Below are positions 52,303 to 61,241 of a DNA stretch of 63,211 nucleotides, one piece after another. The notes below the pieces were generated by a model, which ran no database searches, was not told the origin of the DNA, and saw nothing but the letters and a program-made list of their open reading frames with translations. The stretch comes from JBGCDD01 sp045105075 (GTDB lineage: Bacteria > Pseudomonadota > Alphaproteobacteria > Rhodobacterales > Rhodobacteraceae), in the NCBI GenBank assembly GCA_045105075.1, contig JBGCDD010000047.1, forward strand, positions 1-63,211. Reading direction: 5' to 3'. A program made the position numbers and the translations under genes. Numbering within the stretch: position 1 is the first letter of the stretch; the number at the start of each line of letters is the position of its first letter.

Positions 52303-52796
52303 GCCCGGATCGTAATAACCGTTCCAACTTGGACCATCGCGTAAACATCTTCCATCTCACGGTTTTTCACAGCGATGCAGCCCGCCGTCCAATCTTCGCC
52401 TTTGGCACGTTTCAAATTGGGCTGGCCGTGGATAAAAATATCGCCACCGGGCGATTCGCCCAGCGCCTTGGCCTCCGCCCGGTCCTGAGCATTGGGATAT
52501 GAGATGCCCAGCGACAGATGAAAGCTGCTGTTGGGATTGCGCCGATCGATGTAATAGGTGCCCTCTGGCGTCTTTCCGTCGCCTTTTATCTGTTTGTCGC
52601 CATCGGGCGCAAAGCCCATGTCGACGTCGTATTTCTCAAGCACGGTTTCGCCGTTGAGGAGATACATGTTGCGCGCGCCTTTGTTGACAACGATCGACGT
52701 CACCGGCGGGCCTTTGTAGGTCTTGAATTTATTCCGACTGCAGGCCGAAACCATAAGTGTCGCCAGCACACCCAATCCGAAGATACGTCTTTTCAT
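52299..52796 (-). CDS. L,D-transpeptidase lipoprotein (YkuD family)
   Basis: A 165-residue YkuD-type L,D-transpeptidase with a lipobox (MVSAC, Cys19). The catalytic motif has His123 (FIHGQPN) and Cys140 (DWTAGCIAVKN). The full core is about 30-165. Compared with the neighbouring enzyme it lacks a long N-terminus. It faces the CAP lipoprotein gene with a 4-bp overlap. Possible role: cross-linking peptidoglycan or tethering lipoproteins. Confidence 0.92.
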   Translation of the reverse strand: MKRRIFGLGVLATLMVSACSRNKFKTYKGPPVTSIVVNKGARNMYLLNGETVLEKYDVDMGFAPDGDKQIKGDGKTPEGTYYIDRRNPNSSFHLSLGISYPNAQDRAEAKALGESPGGDIFIHGQPNLKRAKGEDWTAGCIAVKNREMEDVYAMVQVGTVITIRA

Positions 52797-52863
52797 GATC
52801 TTACACTGTCCTGATCCGTTTCAACGCCTGATAGCGCGTAACCATAAATTCTGAAAATCACGT

Positions 52864-54111
52864 TTATCTGAGCCCAGGATTTTTTGCACCCTCTGGCCAC
52901 GAAAACCGCGACACCAATTCAATGTGCACAGACCAGCGAAACTGATCAACCACCTGAATCCAATCCAACTGGTACCCGGCCTGCGTCAAATGCCGCGCAT
53001 CGCGTGCGAATGTCACCGGATTGCACGAAACATAGGCAATCACTGGTAATTTCGCTTTGGCCAGCTCTGCCACCTGAGCTTCGGCCCCGGCGCGCGGCGG
53101 ATCCAGCACAGCCGCCTCAAAACGGGCCAACTCGTCGATCAACAGCGGGCGACGGTACAAATCACGGGTTTCGGTGCTCAGCCGTTTCAACCCCTGCGTT
53201 GCGCGCCACGCCAGATCCATCGCCTCAAGCATGTCGCCTTCACTTTCAACCGCGTGCACCTCACTGGATTGGGCCAAGGGCAACGCAAAAGTGCCACAAC
53301 CCGAAAACAGATCAACCACACGCGCCGCAGCGCCAACCGCCTGCGTGACGCCAGTGACCAGCGCCGCTTCGCCCTCGGGCGTGGCTTGCAAAAACGCACC
53401 CGGCGGAGGCACAACCAGCGCCGCTCCAAAGCTCTGCGCGGGCTGAGATCGGGTGACGACGGTTTCGCCCTCCCACGCCAGCCGCGCCAGTCCGAATTGG
53501 TCTGCAACTTGCGCCAAAGTGATCCGCAGCGGACCGTCGAGCGGTTTTCCCCCGCTCACCGTCACATCCAGCCCCCCGCGCGAGGTCGTGATACTGGCCG
53601 CCAACGCCCCCTTTCGGCTGCCCCCGACCACCGCCAAAGCCTCGACGCAGGCGCGCCCAGCAAGAATGGCGGGATCGACGAGCTGACAATCGGGGTTTTC
53701 CACGATCACATCAGACGCAGGCCCGTGAAAGCCAACCATCGCGCCCTTTTTCGTGCGCCGCGCCGCAAACGTCGCCCGACGGCGTGTCGCCGGGGGCGAC
53801 GTGTGCATCGTGTGAAAGGCCGGTGCCAAACCCTGCGCGGCCAACGCCGTGCGCACGATATCTTCTTTCCAACTAGCGACAAAACGGGTCGATGCATGCT
53901 GGAGCTGACAACCACCGCAGGCTTTGGCGTGGCGGCAGGGTGGGCGCACACGGTCATCGGACGGCGTCACCACGCGCACATCGCTCAGCCGCGTGCCATT
54001 CAATATTCCGCTCACCCGTTCACCGGGCAACGTACGGGGCGCAAAAATTGGCCCCTCTGCCACGCCATCACCTTGATGGCCTAGCCGCTCTATCGTGATT
54101 TCAGTGTCCAT
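52864..54111 (-). CDS. TrmA/RlmD-type RNA uracil-C5 methyltransferase
   Basis: A 415-residue SAM-dependent RNA m5U methyltransferase. TRAM domain (1-55, EITIERLGHQGDGVAEG), Fe-S cysteines (PPCRHAKACGGCQLQH and later NPDCQLV), motif DLFSGCGTFALPLAQ (near 265), then VLDPPRAGAE and the catalytic-cysteine region YVSCNPVTFARDARHL. It resembles RlmD/RumA (23S rRNA U1939) or the tRNA enzyme; I cannot decide which. It lies 38 bp upstream of no coding partner on its 5' side. Confidence 0.92.
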   Translation of the reverse strand: MDTEITIERLGHQGDGVAEGPIFAPRTLPGERVSGILNGTRLSDVRVVTPSDDRVRPPCRHAKACGGCQLQHASTRFVASWKEDIVRTALAAQGLAPAFHTMHTSPPATRRRATFAARRTKKGAMVGFHGPASDVIVENPDCQLVDPAILAGRACVEALAVVGGSRKGALAASITTSRGGLDVTVSGGKPLDGPLRITLAQVADQFGLARLAWEGETVVTRSQPAQSFGAALVVPPPGAFLQATPEGEAALVTGVTQAVGAAARVVDLFSGCGTFALPLAQSSEVHAVESEGDMLEAMDLAWRATQGLKRLSTETRDLYRRPLLIDELARFEAAVLDPPRAGAEAQVAELAKAKLPVIAYVSCNPVTFARDARHLTQAGYQLDWIQVVDQFRWSVHIELVSRFSWPEGAKNPGLR

Positions 54112-54149
54112 TGCGCCAGATACGGGGCCTTTCCAGCGCGCAGCAAGCC

Positions 54150-55982
54150 CTATTCGGCGGCTTCCGTGCGGATAAAGCCGCCAGACTGGCGATTCCAGAA
54201 CGCAGCATAAAGCCCGGCTTGGGCCAACAGCGCCTCGTGACTGCCGCTTTCAACAATGCGGCCCTGGTCCATTACGATGATGCGGTCCATTTCCGAAAGC
54301 GTCGACAAACGATGCGCAATCGCAAGCACGGTCTTACCTTCCATCACCCGGTGCAATGCGGATTGGATCGACGCCTCGACCTCGCTGTCCAACGCGCTTG
54401 TCGCCTCGTCCAGCACCAAGATCGGCGCGTCTTTCAGGATGGCACGCGCCAAAGCGATGCGCTGACGCTGGCCACCCGAAAGTTTAACACCGCGTTCACC
54501 CAGGTGCGCGTCATAGCCTGTCCGATCCTTGTGATCTTGCAAGTTCAGAATAAAATCATGCGCTTCGGCCTGTTTGGCGGCCGCCACCAGTTCGTCTTGC
54601 GTGGCATCGGGGCGACCGTACAAAATGTTGTCATAGGCCGAACGATTGAACATCGCGGTTTCCTGCGTGACCATGCCGATGTTGCGTCGCAGGCTTTCCT
54701 GGCTGATCTGTTCCACATCCTGACCATCAATGCGGATGGCGCCGGATTCCCTGTTATAGAGCCGTAAAAGCAACGACACCAATGTCGATTTGCCGGCCCC
54801 TGACGCGCCAACGATGCCCAGTTTTTCGCCTGCCGCAATCGTCAGATCAATGCCGCTGATGCCGCCGGTTTTGCGGCCATAGGCGAAATCAACCGCGTCA
54901 AAGACGATCTCACCATCGGGCACATGCAATTCGGGCGCATTGTCGGCATCTGCCAAACGGGTGCGTGGCGTCAGGGTGCGCATGCCGTCTTCAATTTCGC
55001 CAATGTTGGAATAAATCGCCATCATGGTGAAGCTGACCCAACCTGTCATCTGGGCAATCCGGATCGAAATCGCACCTGCGGCCACAATATCACCCGTACT
55101 GGCCTGACCGGATTGCCACAACAACAGCGTGCCGCCGATCAGCAAAACCGGCAAAATACCGGCCAGCGACATCAGGCAAAACCGGAACCCCGCCGCCAGA
55201 TATCCGTAGAGTACCGCTTGATCACGGAATTTGCCCATCGCGCCCAGCGCGGCGCGGTCTTCGTGATCGGCGTGGGCAAACAGTTTGACCGTTTTGATAT
55301 TGGTGATCGTATCAACCACCTGACCCGACACCATTGCGCGCGTTCCAGCCCGCGCCGCCGAGCGGTGGCGAATGCGCGGCAAAAACCATGCGATCAGCGC
55401 AAAGTAGAACACCAGCCAGATGGCAAACATCCCCGTCACCCGCGCATCAATTGCGGTCAACAACAGCAATGACCCCACCAGCGACGCCAGCGCAAAGGCC
55501 ACCACGTTGATCATCTCCGAGGCCACATCGGTGACCGCCCGCGCGCATTGCATTTGCTTTTGCGCAATCCGGCCGGCGAAATCATCGTCAAAGAACGTGA
55601 CCGACTGCCCCAAAGTCCAGCGGTGCAGCCGCGACAGCACCAAAGGGTTCACATTGGGCTGTACAATGATCGCGTTTGACGCCGCCGACAGGCCAAAAAA
55701 CAAAGGCCGCGCGATCAGGAAAAACGCCACCGCAGCGACGATCATCCCTGTGTTAGAGCCATCAAAGAACTGGTCCGGGTTGCTGCCCACGGCGGCATCA
55801 ATAACCAACCCAAGGATCAGCGCGGTGCCCGCCTCAAGCGCACCAGCGGCGGCCGAAAAGAACGTGGCAAGCCACAAGGCCGGCCAAGCACCACCCAGAC
55901 ACCACAGCAAAAAGGCACCCAACGTTTGCGGCGGAGGCCCTTCTGCCGGTTTGAACGCATTGATCCAGTTTTCGAGTCTCAT
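54150..55982 (-). CDS. ABC transporter, fused permease and ATPase (2 of tandem pair)
   Basis: A 610-residue ABC exporter half-transporter. Six TM helices (about 30-320) include the type IV exporter pattern; NBD from about 360 with Walker A GASGAGKSTL, signature LSGGQRQR, Walker B ILVLDEATSALDSE and H-loop AIAHRLST. It ends RQSGGFIRTEAAE, nearly the same as its neighbour. Start overlaps the end of the previous gene by four bases. Substrate not inferable, probably a lipid or drug-like molecule. Confidence 0.93.
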   Translation of the reverse strand: MRLENWINAFKPAEGPPPQTLGAFLLWCLGGAWPALWLATFFSAAAGALEAGTALILGLVIDAAVGSNPDQFFDGSNTGMIVAAVAFFLIARPLFFGLSAASNAIIVQPNVNPLVLSRLHRWTLGQSVTFFDDDFAGRIAQKQMQCARAVTDVASEMINVVAFALASLVGSLLLLTAIDARVTGMFAIWLVFYFALIAWFLPRIRHRSAARAGTRAMVSGQVVDTITNIKTVKLFAHADHEDRAALGAMGKFRDQAVLYGYLAAGFRFCLMSLAGILPVLLIGGTLLLWQSGQASTGDIVAAGAISIRIAQMTGWVSFTMMAIYSNIGEIEDGMRTLTPRTRLADADNAPELHVPDGEIVFDAVDFAYGRKTGGISGIDLTIAAGEKLGIVGASGAGKSTLVSLLLRLYNRESGAIRIDGQDVEQISQESLRRNIGMVTQETAMFNRSAYDNILYGRPDATQDELVAAAKQAEAHDFILNLQDHKDRTGYDAHLGERGVKLSGGQRQRIALARAILKDAPILVLDEATSALDSEVEASIQSALHRVMEGKTVLAIAHRLSTLSEMDRIIVMDQGRIVESGSHEALLAQAGLYAAFWNRQSGGFIRTEAAE

Positions 55983-57817
55983 TCCGCAGCCTCGGTGTTC
56001 AGAAACCCGCCGGATTGACGCGCCCAGAATTGTGCATATAGCCCGCCTTCAGACAAAAGCGCAGAATGCGTGCCCTGTTCAACGATACGGCCCTGATCCA
56101 TCACCAAAATCCGGTCCATCTGAGCGATGGTGGACAAACGGTGGGCAATTGCGATCACGGTCTTGCCCTGCATCATGCCGTAAAGCGTCGATTGAATCGC
56201 GGCCTCAACCTCACTGTCCAGAGCACTTGTCGCCTCGTCCAGCAGCAGGATCGGCGCGTTTTTCAACACGACGCGCGCCAATGTCACCCGCTGACGCTGC
56301 CCTCCGGAAAGTTTCACACCGCGTTCGCCCACATGAGCATCATAGCCTCGCCGCCCTTTTGGGTCTTCCAGATCGAGGATGAAATCATGCGCTTCGGCCT
56401 GTTTGGCAGCCTCAATCATCTCGTCCTCGGTGGCGTTGGGACGACCGTACAAAAGATTGTCGCGTACCGAACGGTGCAACAGAGACGAATCCTGCTGAAC
56501 CATGCCAATCACACTGCGCAGGCTGTCTTGGGTCACTTTTGTGATGTCCTGGCCATCGATCAGAATCGCACCTTTGTCGGCGTCATAAAACCGCAACAGC
56601 AACTTCACCAAGGTTGACTTGCCAGCACCCGACCGCCCGATCAGGCCGATCTTTTCGCCCGGTTCAATGGTCAGATCCAAGGCATCCAAACCGCCGGCAC
56701 CGCGCCCGTAATGATGCGACAGCGCGTCCAGCGTGATCTTGCCTTCGCTCAGCTGCATTGGTTTGGCCGTGGCATCATCCACCAGATCAATCGGTTGCGC
56801 GATGGTTTCCATGCCTTCAGCGACAACACCCAACTGGCGGAAAAACGTGGTCAGCGCCCACATGATCCAACCGGTCATAGCGTTCAACCGCAGCGTCAAA
56901 GCCGTGGCCGCAGCAACAACGCCAACACTGGCTTCGCCTTGCATCCAAAGCGCAATCGCCCAGCCCACCACACCCACAATCAACCCGCCATTCAGCGTGA
57001 CCAACGCAACATCCATTTTGGTATAGATGCGCATTTCGGTCTGAAAGGTGGTGCGAGTCTGTTCGATCGCCTCTTTGGCATAGCTCAGCTCGCGCGAGTG
57101 ATGCGCGAACATCTTGACCGAATGGATGTTGGTATAACTGTCCACCACCCGCCCCGTCACGGTCGAACGCGCATCAGACGCGGCTTGCGATGCCGGGCCA
57201 ACACGCGCAACGGTCCAGCGGATCAGCAGCCCATAAAACAGCAACCAAATCGCCAAAGGCAACATCAGCCGAGGGTCGGCAGCCGTCAGCAAAATGGCGG
57301 CCCCCAGCAGATAGGCCAACGAAAATGAAATCGCGTCAAAGACCTGAAACACCACCTCGCCCGCCGCCGGAGGGGTCTGCATGATACGGTTGGCAATGCG
57401 CCCGGCAAAGTCGTTCTCGAACCAGCCAACCGATTGACGCAAAACATGTTTATGCGCTCGCCAACGGATCAAGGTGCCAAAGTTCGGCAGGATCGTATTG
57501 TTCAGAAGCAACACATCAAGCACATGCAATGCGGGGCGTAAAATCAGGATAAACAGAGCCACCAAAAGAAACTCGGTGCCATGGGTTTCCCAGATCTGAT
57601 CAGGTGCGCCGCCCAACAAATCAACAACGCGACCCATATAATAGATCAGCCCGATTTCAACGGCAGCCACAACAATCGAAAGCAGTCCGGTCCAGATGAA
57701 AACGGTGCGAAACGGCACACAATAGGCCTTGAGAAACGGCCAAAGCTTGGTCGGTGGGCGGTCCGCTTCGGGATAGTCGCAGTAAGGATCTACTAGGTTT
57801 TCAAAAAAGCGAAACAT
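55979..57817 (-). CDS. ABC transporter, fused permease and ATPase (1 of tandem pair)
   Basis: A 612-residue ABC exporter from ATG 57817 (GGAG eight bases upstream). Six TM helices occupy about 30-320, followed by an NBD with Walker A GRSGAGKSTL, LSGGQRQR, ILLLDEATSALDSE and AIAHRLST. Catalytic residues look intact in both neighbours, so both sites should hydrolyse ATP. It ends RQSGGFLNTEAAE. The ATGA overlap with the next gene and near-identical tails suggest a heterodimer from gene duplication. Confidence 0.93.
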   Translation of the reverse strand: MFRFFENLVDPYCDYPEADRPPTKLWPFLKAYCVPFRTVFIWTGLLSIVVAAVEIGLIYYMGRVVDLLGGAPDQIWETHGTEFLLVALFILILRPALHVLDVLLLNNTILPNFGTLIRWRAHKHVLRQSVGWFENDFAGRIANRIMQTPPAAGEVVFQVFDAISFSLAYLLGAAILLTAADPRLMLPLAIWLLFYGLLIRWTVARVGPASQAASDARSTVTGRVVDSYTNIHSVKMFAHHSRELSYAKEAIEQTRTTFQTEMRIYTKMDVALVTLNGGLIVGVVGWAIALWMQGEASVGVVAAATALTLRLNAMTGWIMWALTTFFRQLGVVAEGMETIAQPIDLVDDATAKPMQLSEGKITLDALSHHYGRGAGGLDALDLTIEPGEKIGLIGRSGAGKSTLVKLLLRFYDADKGAILIDGQDITKVTQDSLRSVIGMVQQDSSLLHRSVRDNLLYGRPNATEDEMIEAAKQAEAHDFILDLEDPKGRRGYDAHVGERGVKLSGGQRQRVTLARVVLKNAPILLLDEATSALDSEVEAAIQSTLYGMMQGKTVIAIAHRLSTIAQMDRILVMDQGRIVEQGTHSALLSEGGLYAQFWARQSGGFLNTEAAE

Positions 57818-57974
57818 GTCGGTGCTCCTTGCGAGCAAACAGGATTGGGATGTTCAGGGGGTCAGACAAACGCGGCATCTACCGCGCGCATTCAGCTAAA
57901 GTCGTACCAAATCCCGTAAAACATCTTGTCATCCTCCGACGTTGTGGGCGGTGTACCGGATTGAGCGCGCAATG

Positions 57975-59147
57975 TCACCCCCCCGCCGGACCGGATTTCG
58001 ACAGCTCCAAAAGCGCTGATTTGGTCAGCCGAAATCCCGAGGCAATCCATTGAGATTTCAACCATTTCAACTGTGCACCCAACGCCGCGCCCGAAAACGC
58101 GGGCATCAAATCAACGCCCGTCACTGGAAAAACCGCGCTAGCCCCTGTGCTGACCTGCGTTGCCCAGGCCGAATCCCAGGGCGCTTCCATCAATGCAGAA
58201 CGCAGAGCCAGGGCGTCCAGTGCCATTGACGCGCCCAAGCGATGGCCAAGTTCAGGCGCGCCCTGGACCGAAAGCGCCGCCTTGCGGGTTGTTTCCAGAT
58301 CGCGCATCGTCGATTTGCCCAAACGCAGCGTATCAACCAGCCCCCCCAGAGCCGCCAAACGGACCATCGGGCGCGCAGGCTGGTGCGCTTGAGTTTCGAT
58401 GTGGATCAAACGGGTCAGCGCGGCGCTGTCCGAACCTGGCAAAATCTGATGCAAAAGCCCGCAGTGCTGCATGGTTGCAATCGCAGGCGCGGGATCCGGG
58501 GCTGCCAAAAGCTTGCACAACTCTGCTCCAACACGTTCGCGCGACAACGTCGCAATGCCTTCAAGCTCTTGCGCGATGCTGGCCAAAGCTTCGGGGTCGA
58601 AACCCGCTTCGGTATCACCATACCACGCATGAAAGCGAAAATATCGAAGGCTGCGCAAATAGTCCTCACGGATGCGCTGCTCTGCTTGGCCGATAAACCG
58701 CACGCGTCGCGCAAATAGATCGGTCAGACCGTTCAACGGGTCAATCACGTTGCCATCCGGGCGGGCATAAAGCGCGTTCATCGTAAAATCACGACGCTGC
58801 GCATCTTCGCAAATGTCGTCAGAAAACGCGACGACCGCGCGGCGCCCATCCGTGCTGACATCTTTGCGAAACGTGGTGACCTCGAAAGGTCGGTTATCCG
58901 CCACAACGGTGATTGTGCCATGGGCGATCCCGGTTGGGATCGCGGCCAAACCGGCGGATTGCGCCAGTTTCATTGTGATTTCCGGTCGCGCGTTGGTTGC
59001 CAGATCAAGGTCGGATACGGACGCCCCAAGCAAAGCGTTTCGCACACATCCGCCAACAAACAAGACATCATTGCCGTCGCAGGTCAGCGCCCGGCACACC
59101 TTTTGTGATGTCGCGTCGGTGAGCCAAGGCGCGGTTATCTGGGTCAC
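57975..59147 (-). CDS. CCA tRNA nucleotidyltransferase / poly(A) polymerase family
   Basis: A 390-residue class II nucleotidyltransferase that adds or repairs the CCA end of tRNAs. Active-site segment VLFVGGCVRNALLGASVSDLDLATNARP near 26-53 contains G-G and D-x-D, then the head/neck motifs VVAFSDDICEDAQRRDFTMNALY and RFIGQAEQRIREDYLRSLRYFRF. Start is GTG 59147, overlapping the Nudix stop (GTGA); the frame open to 59252 is inside the Nudix gene and not conserved. No HD domain at the end. Confidence 0.9.
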   Translation of the reverse strand: MTQITAPWLTDATSQKVCRALTCDGNDVLFVGGCVRNALLGASVSDLDLATNARPEITMKLAQSAGLAAIPTGIAHGTITVVADNRPFEVTTFRKDVSTDGRRAVVAFSDDICEDAQRRDFTMNALYARPDGNVIDPLNGLTDLFARRVRFIGQAEQRIREDYLRSLRYFRFHAWYGDTEAGFDPEALASIAQELEGIATLSRERVGAELCKLLAAPDPAPAIATMQHCGLLHQILPGSDSAALTRLIHIETQAHQPARPMVRLAALGGLVDTLRLGKSTMRDLETTRKAALSVQGAPELGHRLGASMALDALALRSALMEAPWDSAWATQVSTGASAVFPVTGVDLMPAFSGAALGAQLKWLKSQWIASGFRLTKSALLELSKSGPAGG

Positions 59148-59761
59148 GCCTGCATCCGCGCCGCAAGAGCCCGCAACATGCGCGCCGTCGCTCCCCAAAT
59201 GTAATAGGGTCCATATGGTACGGTAAAGTAATACCGCCGCGTTCCGCGCCACCGCCGTGATTCGATTAAAAAGTTATCGGGATTCAGGACGTGTGTTAAC
59301 GGGACCGAGAAAACCTCGGCCACTTCGCCTGCTTCCGCCCGGACATCAAAAGGTTCCGAAACCAATGCGACAACGGGCGTTATGCGAAACCCGGTGACGG
59401 GTTCATGGGTCGGCAAATGGCCCAAAACGTACGGCAGATCGCTCGGCAGACCAATTTCTTCGCGCGCCTCACGCAGGGCCGCGTCAATCACCGACGCATC
59501 TGACGGATCAACTTTGCCACCTGGAAATGCAATTTGGCCGGGGTGATGGCGCAAAGCAGAAGAGCGTTTGGTCAGAATCACGCGCGGCACATCACCACCA
59601 AGCTGCACCGCGATCAACACAGCTGCGGGGCGCAATTTGCGCCCCTCCGCCAGCACGGTTTCTGGGTTCAGGTCAAAGTCCGAAGACCCGTCGCCCGGCG
59701 CGGACAACGCACCGGTCAGTTGCTTGGCAAGGTCAGTCAAGATCGCTCTTTTCTGCCTCAA
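59144..59761 (-). CDS. Nudix hydrolase, CoA pyrophosphatase type
   Basis: A 205-residue Nudix protein. The CoA-type UPF0035 block PRVILTKRSSALRHHPGQIAFPGGKVDPSD precedes the box GGKVDPSDASVIDAALREAREEIGL. Related enzymes (NudL) cleave CoA to 4'-phosphopantetheine and 3',5'-ADP. The start used is TTG 59761, inside the hslO end (29-bp overlap); TTG 59740 is an alternative. Coupled to the CCA enzyme by GTGA. Confidence 0.85.
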   Translation of the reverse strand: MRQKRAILTDLAKQLTGALSAPGDGSSDFDLNPETVLAEGRKLRPAAVLIAVQLGGDVPRVILTKRSSALRHHPGQIAFPGGKVDPSDASVIDAALREAREEIGLPSDLPYVLGHLPTHEPVTGFRITPVVALVSEPFDVRAEAGEVAEVFSVPLTHVLNPDNFLIESRRWRGTRRYYFTVPYGPYYIWGATARMLRALAARMQA

Positions 59762-60719
59762 ACCCTACTGTCGACGGATCAAGATCGTAATGCGCGCCGC
59801 AAAACTGACAATCGGCCGTGACGCGCCCCGCATCTGTGGTCATGGTCGAAATATCGCGGGCTGAATAAATCGACAGGCTTTGGCGCACGCGGTCTTCCGA
59901 ACAGGTGCACCCGAAACGCACCGCTTGCGCAGGATAAACCCGGGGCTGTTCTTCATGAAACAACCGCACCAAAAGATCATTTGGCGCTACGTGCGGGCCA
60001 ATCAACTCAAGCTCTTCGACCGTGTTCAACAGAATATTCACACGGCTCCAATTTTCACCCTCGGCGCCATCCACCAGATCATTTGGCGTCAGCACATCGC
60101 CCGATCCTTCCTGAGCGGCAACAAAAGGTGAAGCTTTCGGCATGTGTTGAAGCATAACGCCACCCGCACGCCAGTGAGCATCTTGTCCGGGCTCGCTGGA
60201 CACACCAAAACTGAGCGAAAACCGGGTGGGCAATTGTTCGGATTGCGCAAAATAGGCTTCGGCACAGGACGCAAGCGATTCTCCTGTCAGTGGTGTGATC
60301 CCCTGGTAAGGTGCCATATCTGTGCCTTGGTCGATCAAAATCGCAAAATAGCCTTCACCCACCTGTTCGAACGGCGCATCATCGGTCAGCCGGTCGGCGT
60401 CATAGCTCGCATAGGCGCGGATCTGAGCCGGCTCTCCCTCGGACTGTGGCGCGTAGTAGTCCGTCGCGATCATTCGAACAGCACCTTTGGATTGCACTTG
60501 CAGCGACAATTTCCAACGCAATTTCATTGTTTGGCCAATAAGGGCCGTCAAAACCGCCATTTCGGCGACCAACGCTTCAACTTGCGGTGGGTAATCGTGC
60601 TGGTTCAAAATACCATCAAGCACACCATCAAGGCGTGCCACACGGCCACGCATGTCAGAGACATCGAGTTGAAAAGGCAGAACTGTATCGTCCCACGCGA
60701 TTTTTGATCCAAGTGTCAT
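59733..60719 (-). CDS. hslO: 33 kDa chaperonin Hsp33
   Basis: Redox-regulated holdase, 328 residues. Under oxidation, C-terminal zinc-bound cysteines form disulfides and activate the chaperone. The zinc motif is FGCTCSEDRV (C-x-C) and later DCQFCGAHYD (C-x-x-C), both present. The N-terminal globular domain is complete. It heads the hslO-nudix-cca run and diverges from a Nudix gene. Confidence 0.95.
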   Translation of the reverse strand: MTLGSKIAWDDTVLPFQLDVSDMRGRVARLDGVLDGILNQHDYPPQVEALVAEMAVLTALIGQTMKLRWKLSLQVQSKGAVRMIATDYYAPQSEGEPAQIRAYASYDADRLTDDAPFEQVGEGYFAILIDQGTDMAPYQGITPLTGESLASCAEAYFAQSEQLPTRFSLSFGVSSEPGQDAHWRAGGVMLQHMPKASPFVAAQEGSGDVLTPNDLVDGAEGENWSRVNILLNTVEELELIGPHVAPNDLLVRLFHEEQPRVYPAQAVRFGCTCSEDRVRQSLSIYSARDISTMTTDAGRVTADCQFCGAHYDLDPSTVGFEAEKSDLD

Positions 60720-60797
60720 GGGGTTTCCTTAGACGCCGCATATTGGCATATCGCAGGCTATATAGGCACAGGATGCAAGGTTGAAAGGGCAAAGGTC

Positions 60798-61241
60798 ATG
60801 ATCAGACGATTCGGACAACGACCAGATCCGGCGCGCAGATACCGGCAACGCAGCGGCGTTTATGCTATATTGCCCCGAAACGGCGCCGTGTTGCTGACAC
60901 TTCAGCAAGAAGACTCAGGGCCCGATCTTCAGCTTCCGGGCGGCGGCATTGATTCCGGCGAAAGCCCTTTGGCGGCGCTGCACCGGGAAGTGCTGGAAGA
61001 GACCGGTTGGCGCATCGCCAACCCCAGACGCCTAGGTGCTTTTCGTCGTTTTGTCTTTATGCCGGAATACAATCTGTGGGCTGAGAAAATGTGCCACATC
61101 TACTTGGCACGGCCTGTTCTTTCGCTGGGTCCTGCTCAGGAAATTGGCCACGAGCCTTTTTGGGCGGACATTACTATTGCAGCCAATCTTCTGAAAAATC
61201 CCGGTGATCAGTATTTCCTTAGTCGTTTCAGCTCGGCTTGA
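60798..61241 (+). CDS. Nudix hydrolase
   Basis: A 147-residue Nudix protein with box GGGIDSGESPLAALHREVLEETGW (near 51-74). The flanking VLLTLQQEDSGPDLQLPGGG region suggests diadenosine- or nucleoside-polyphosphate type; substrate unknown. Divergent from hslO. Its last 14 bases overlap the end of the facing response-regulator gene. Confidence 0.88.
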   Translation: MIRRFGQRPDPARRYRQRSGVYAILPRNGAVLLTLQQEDSGPDLQLPGGGIDSGESPLAALHREVLEETGWRIANPRRLGAFRRFVFMPEYNLWAEKMCHIYLARPVLSLGPAQEIGHEPFWADITIAANLLKNPGDQYFLSRFSSA

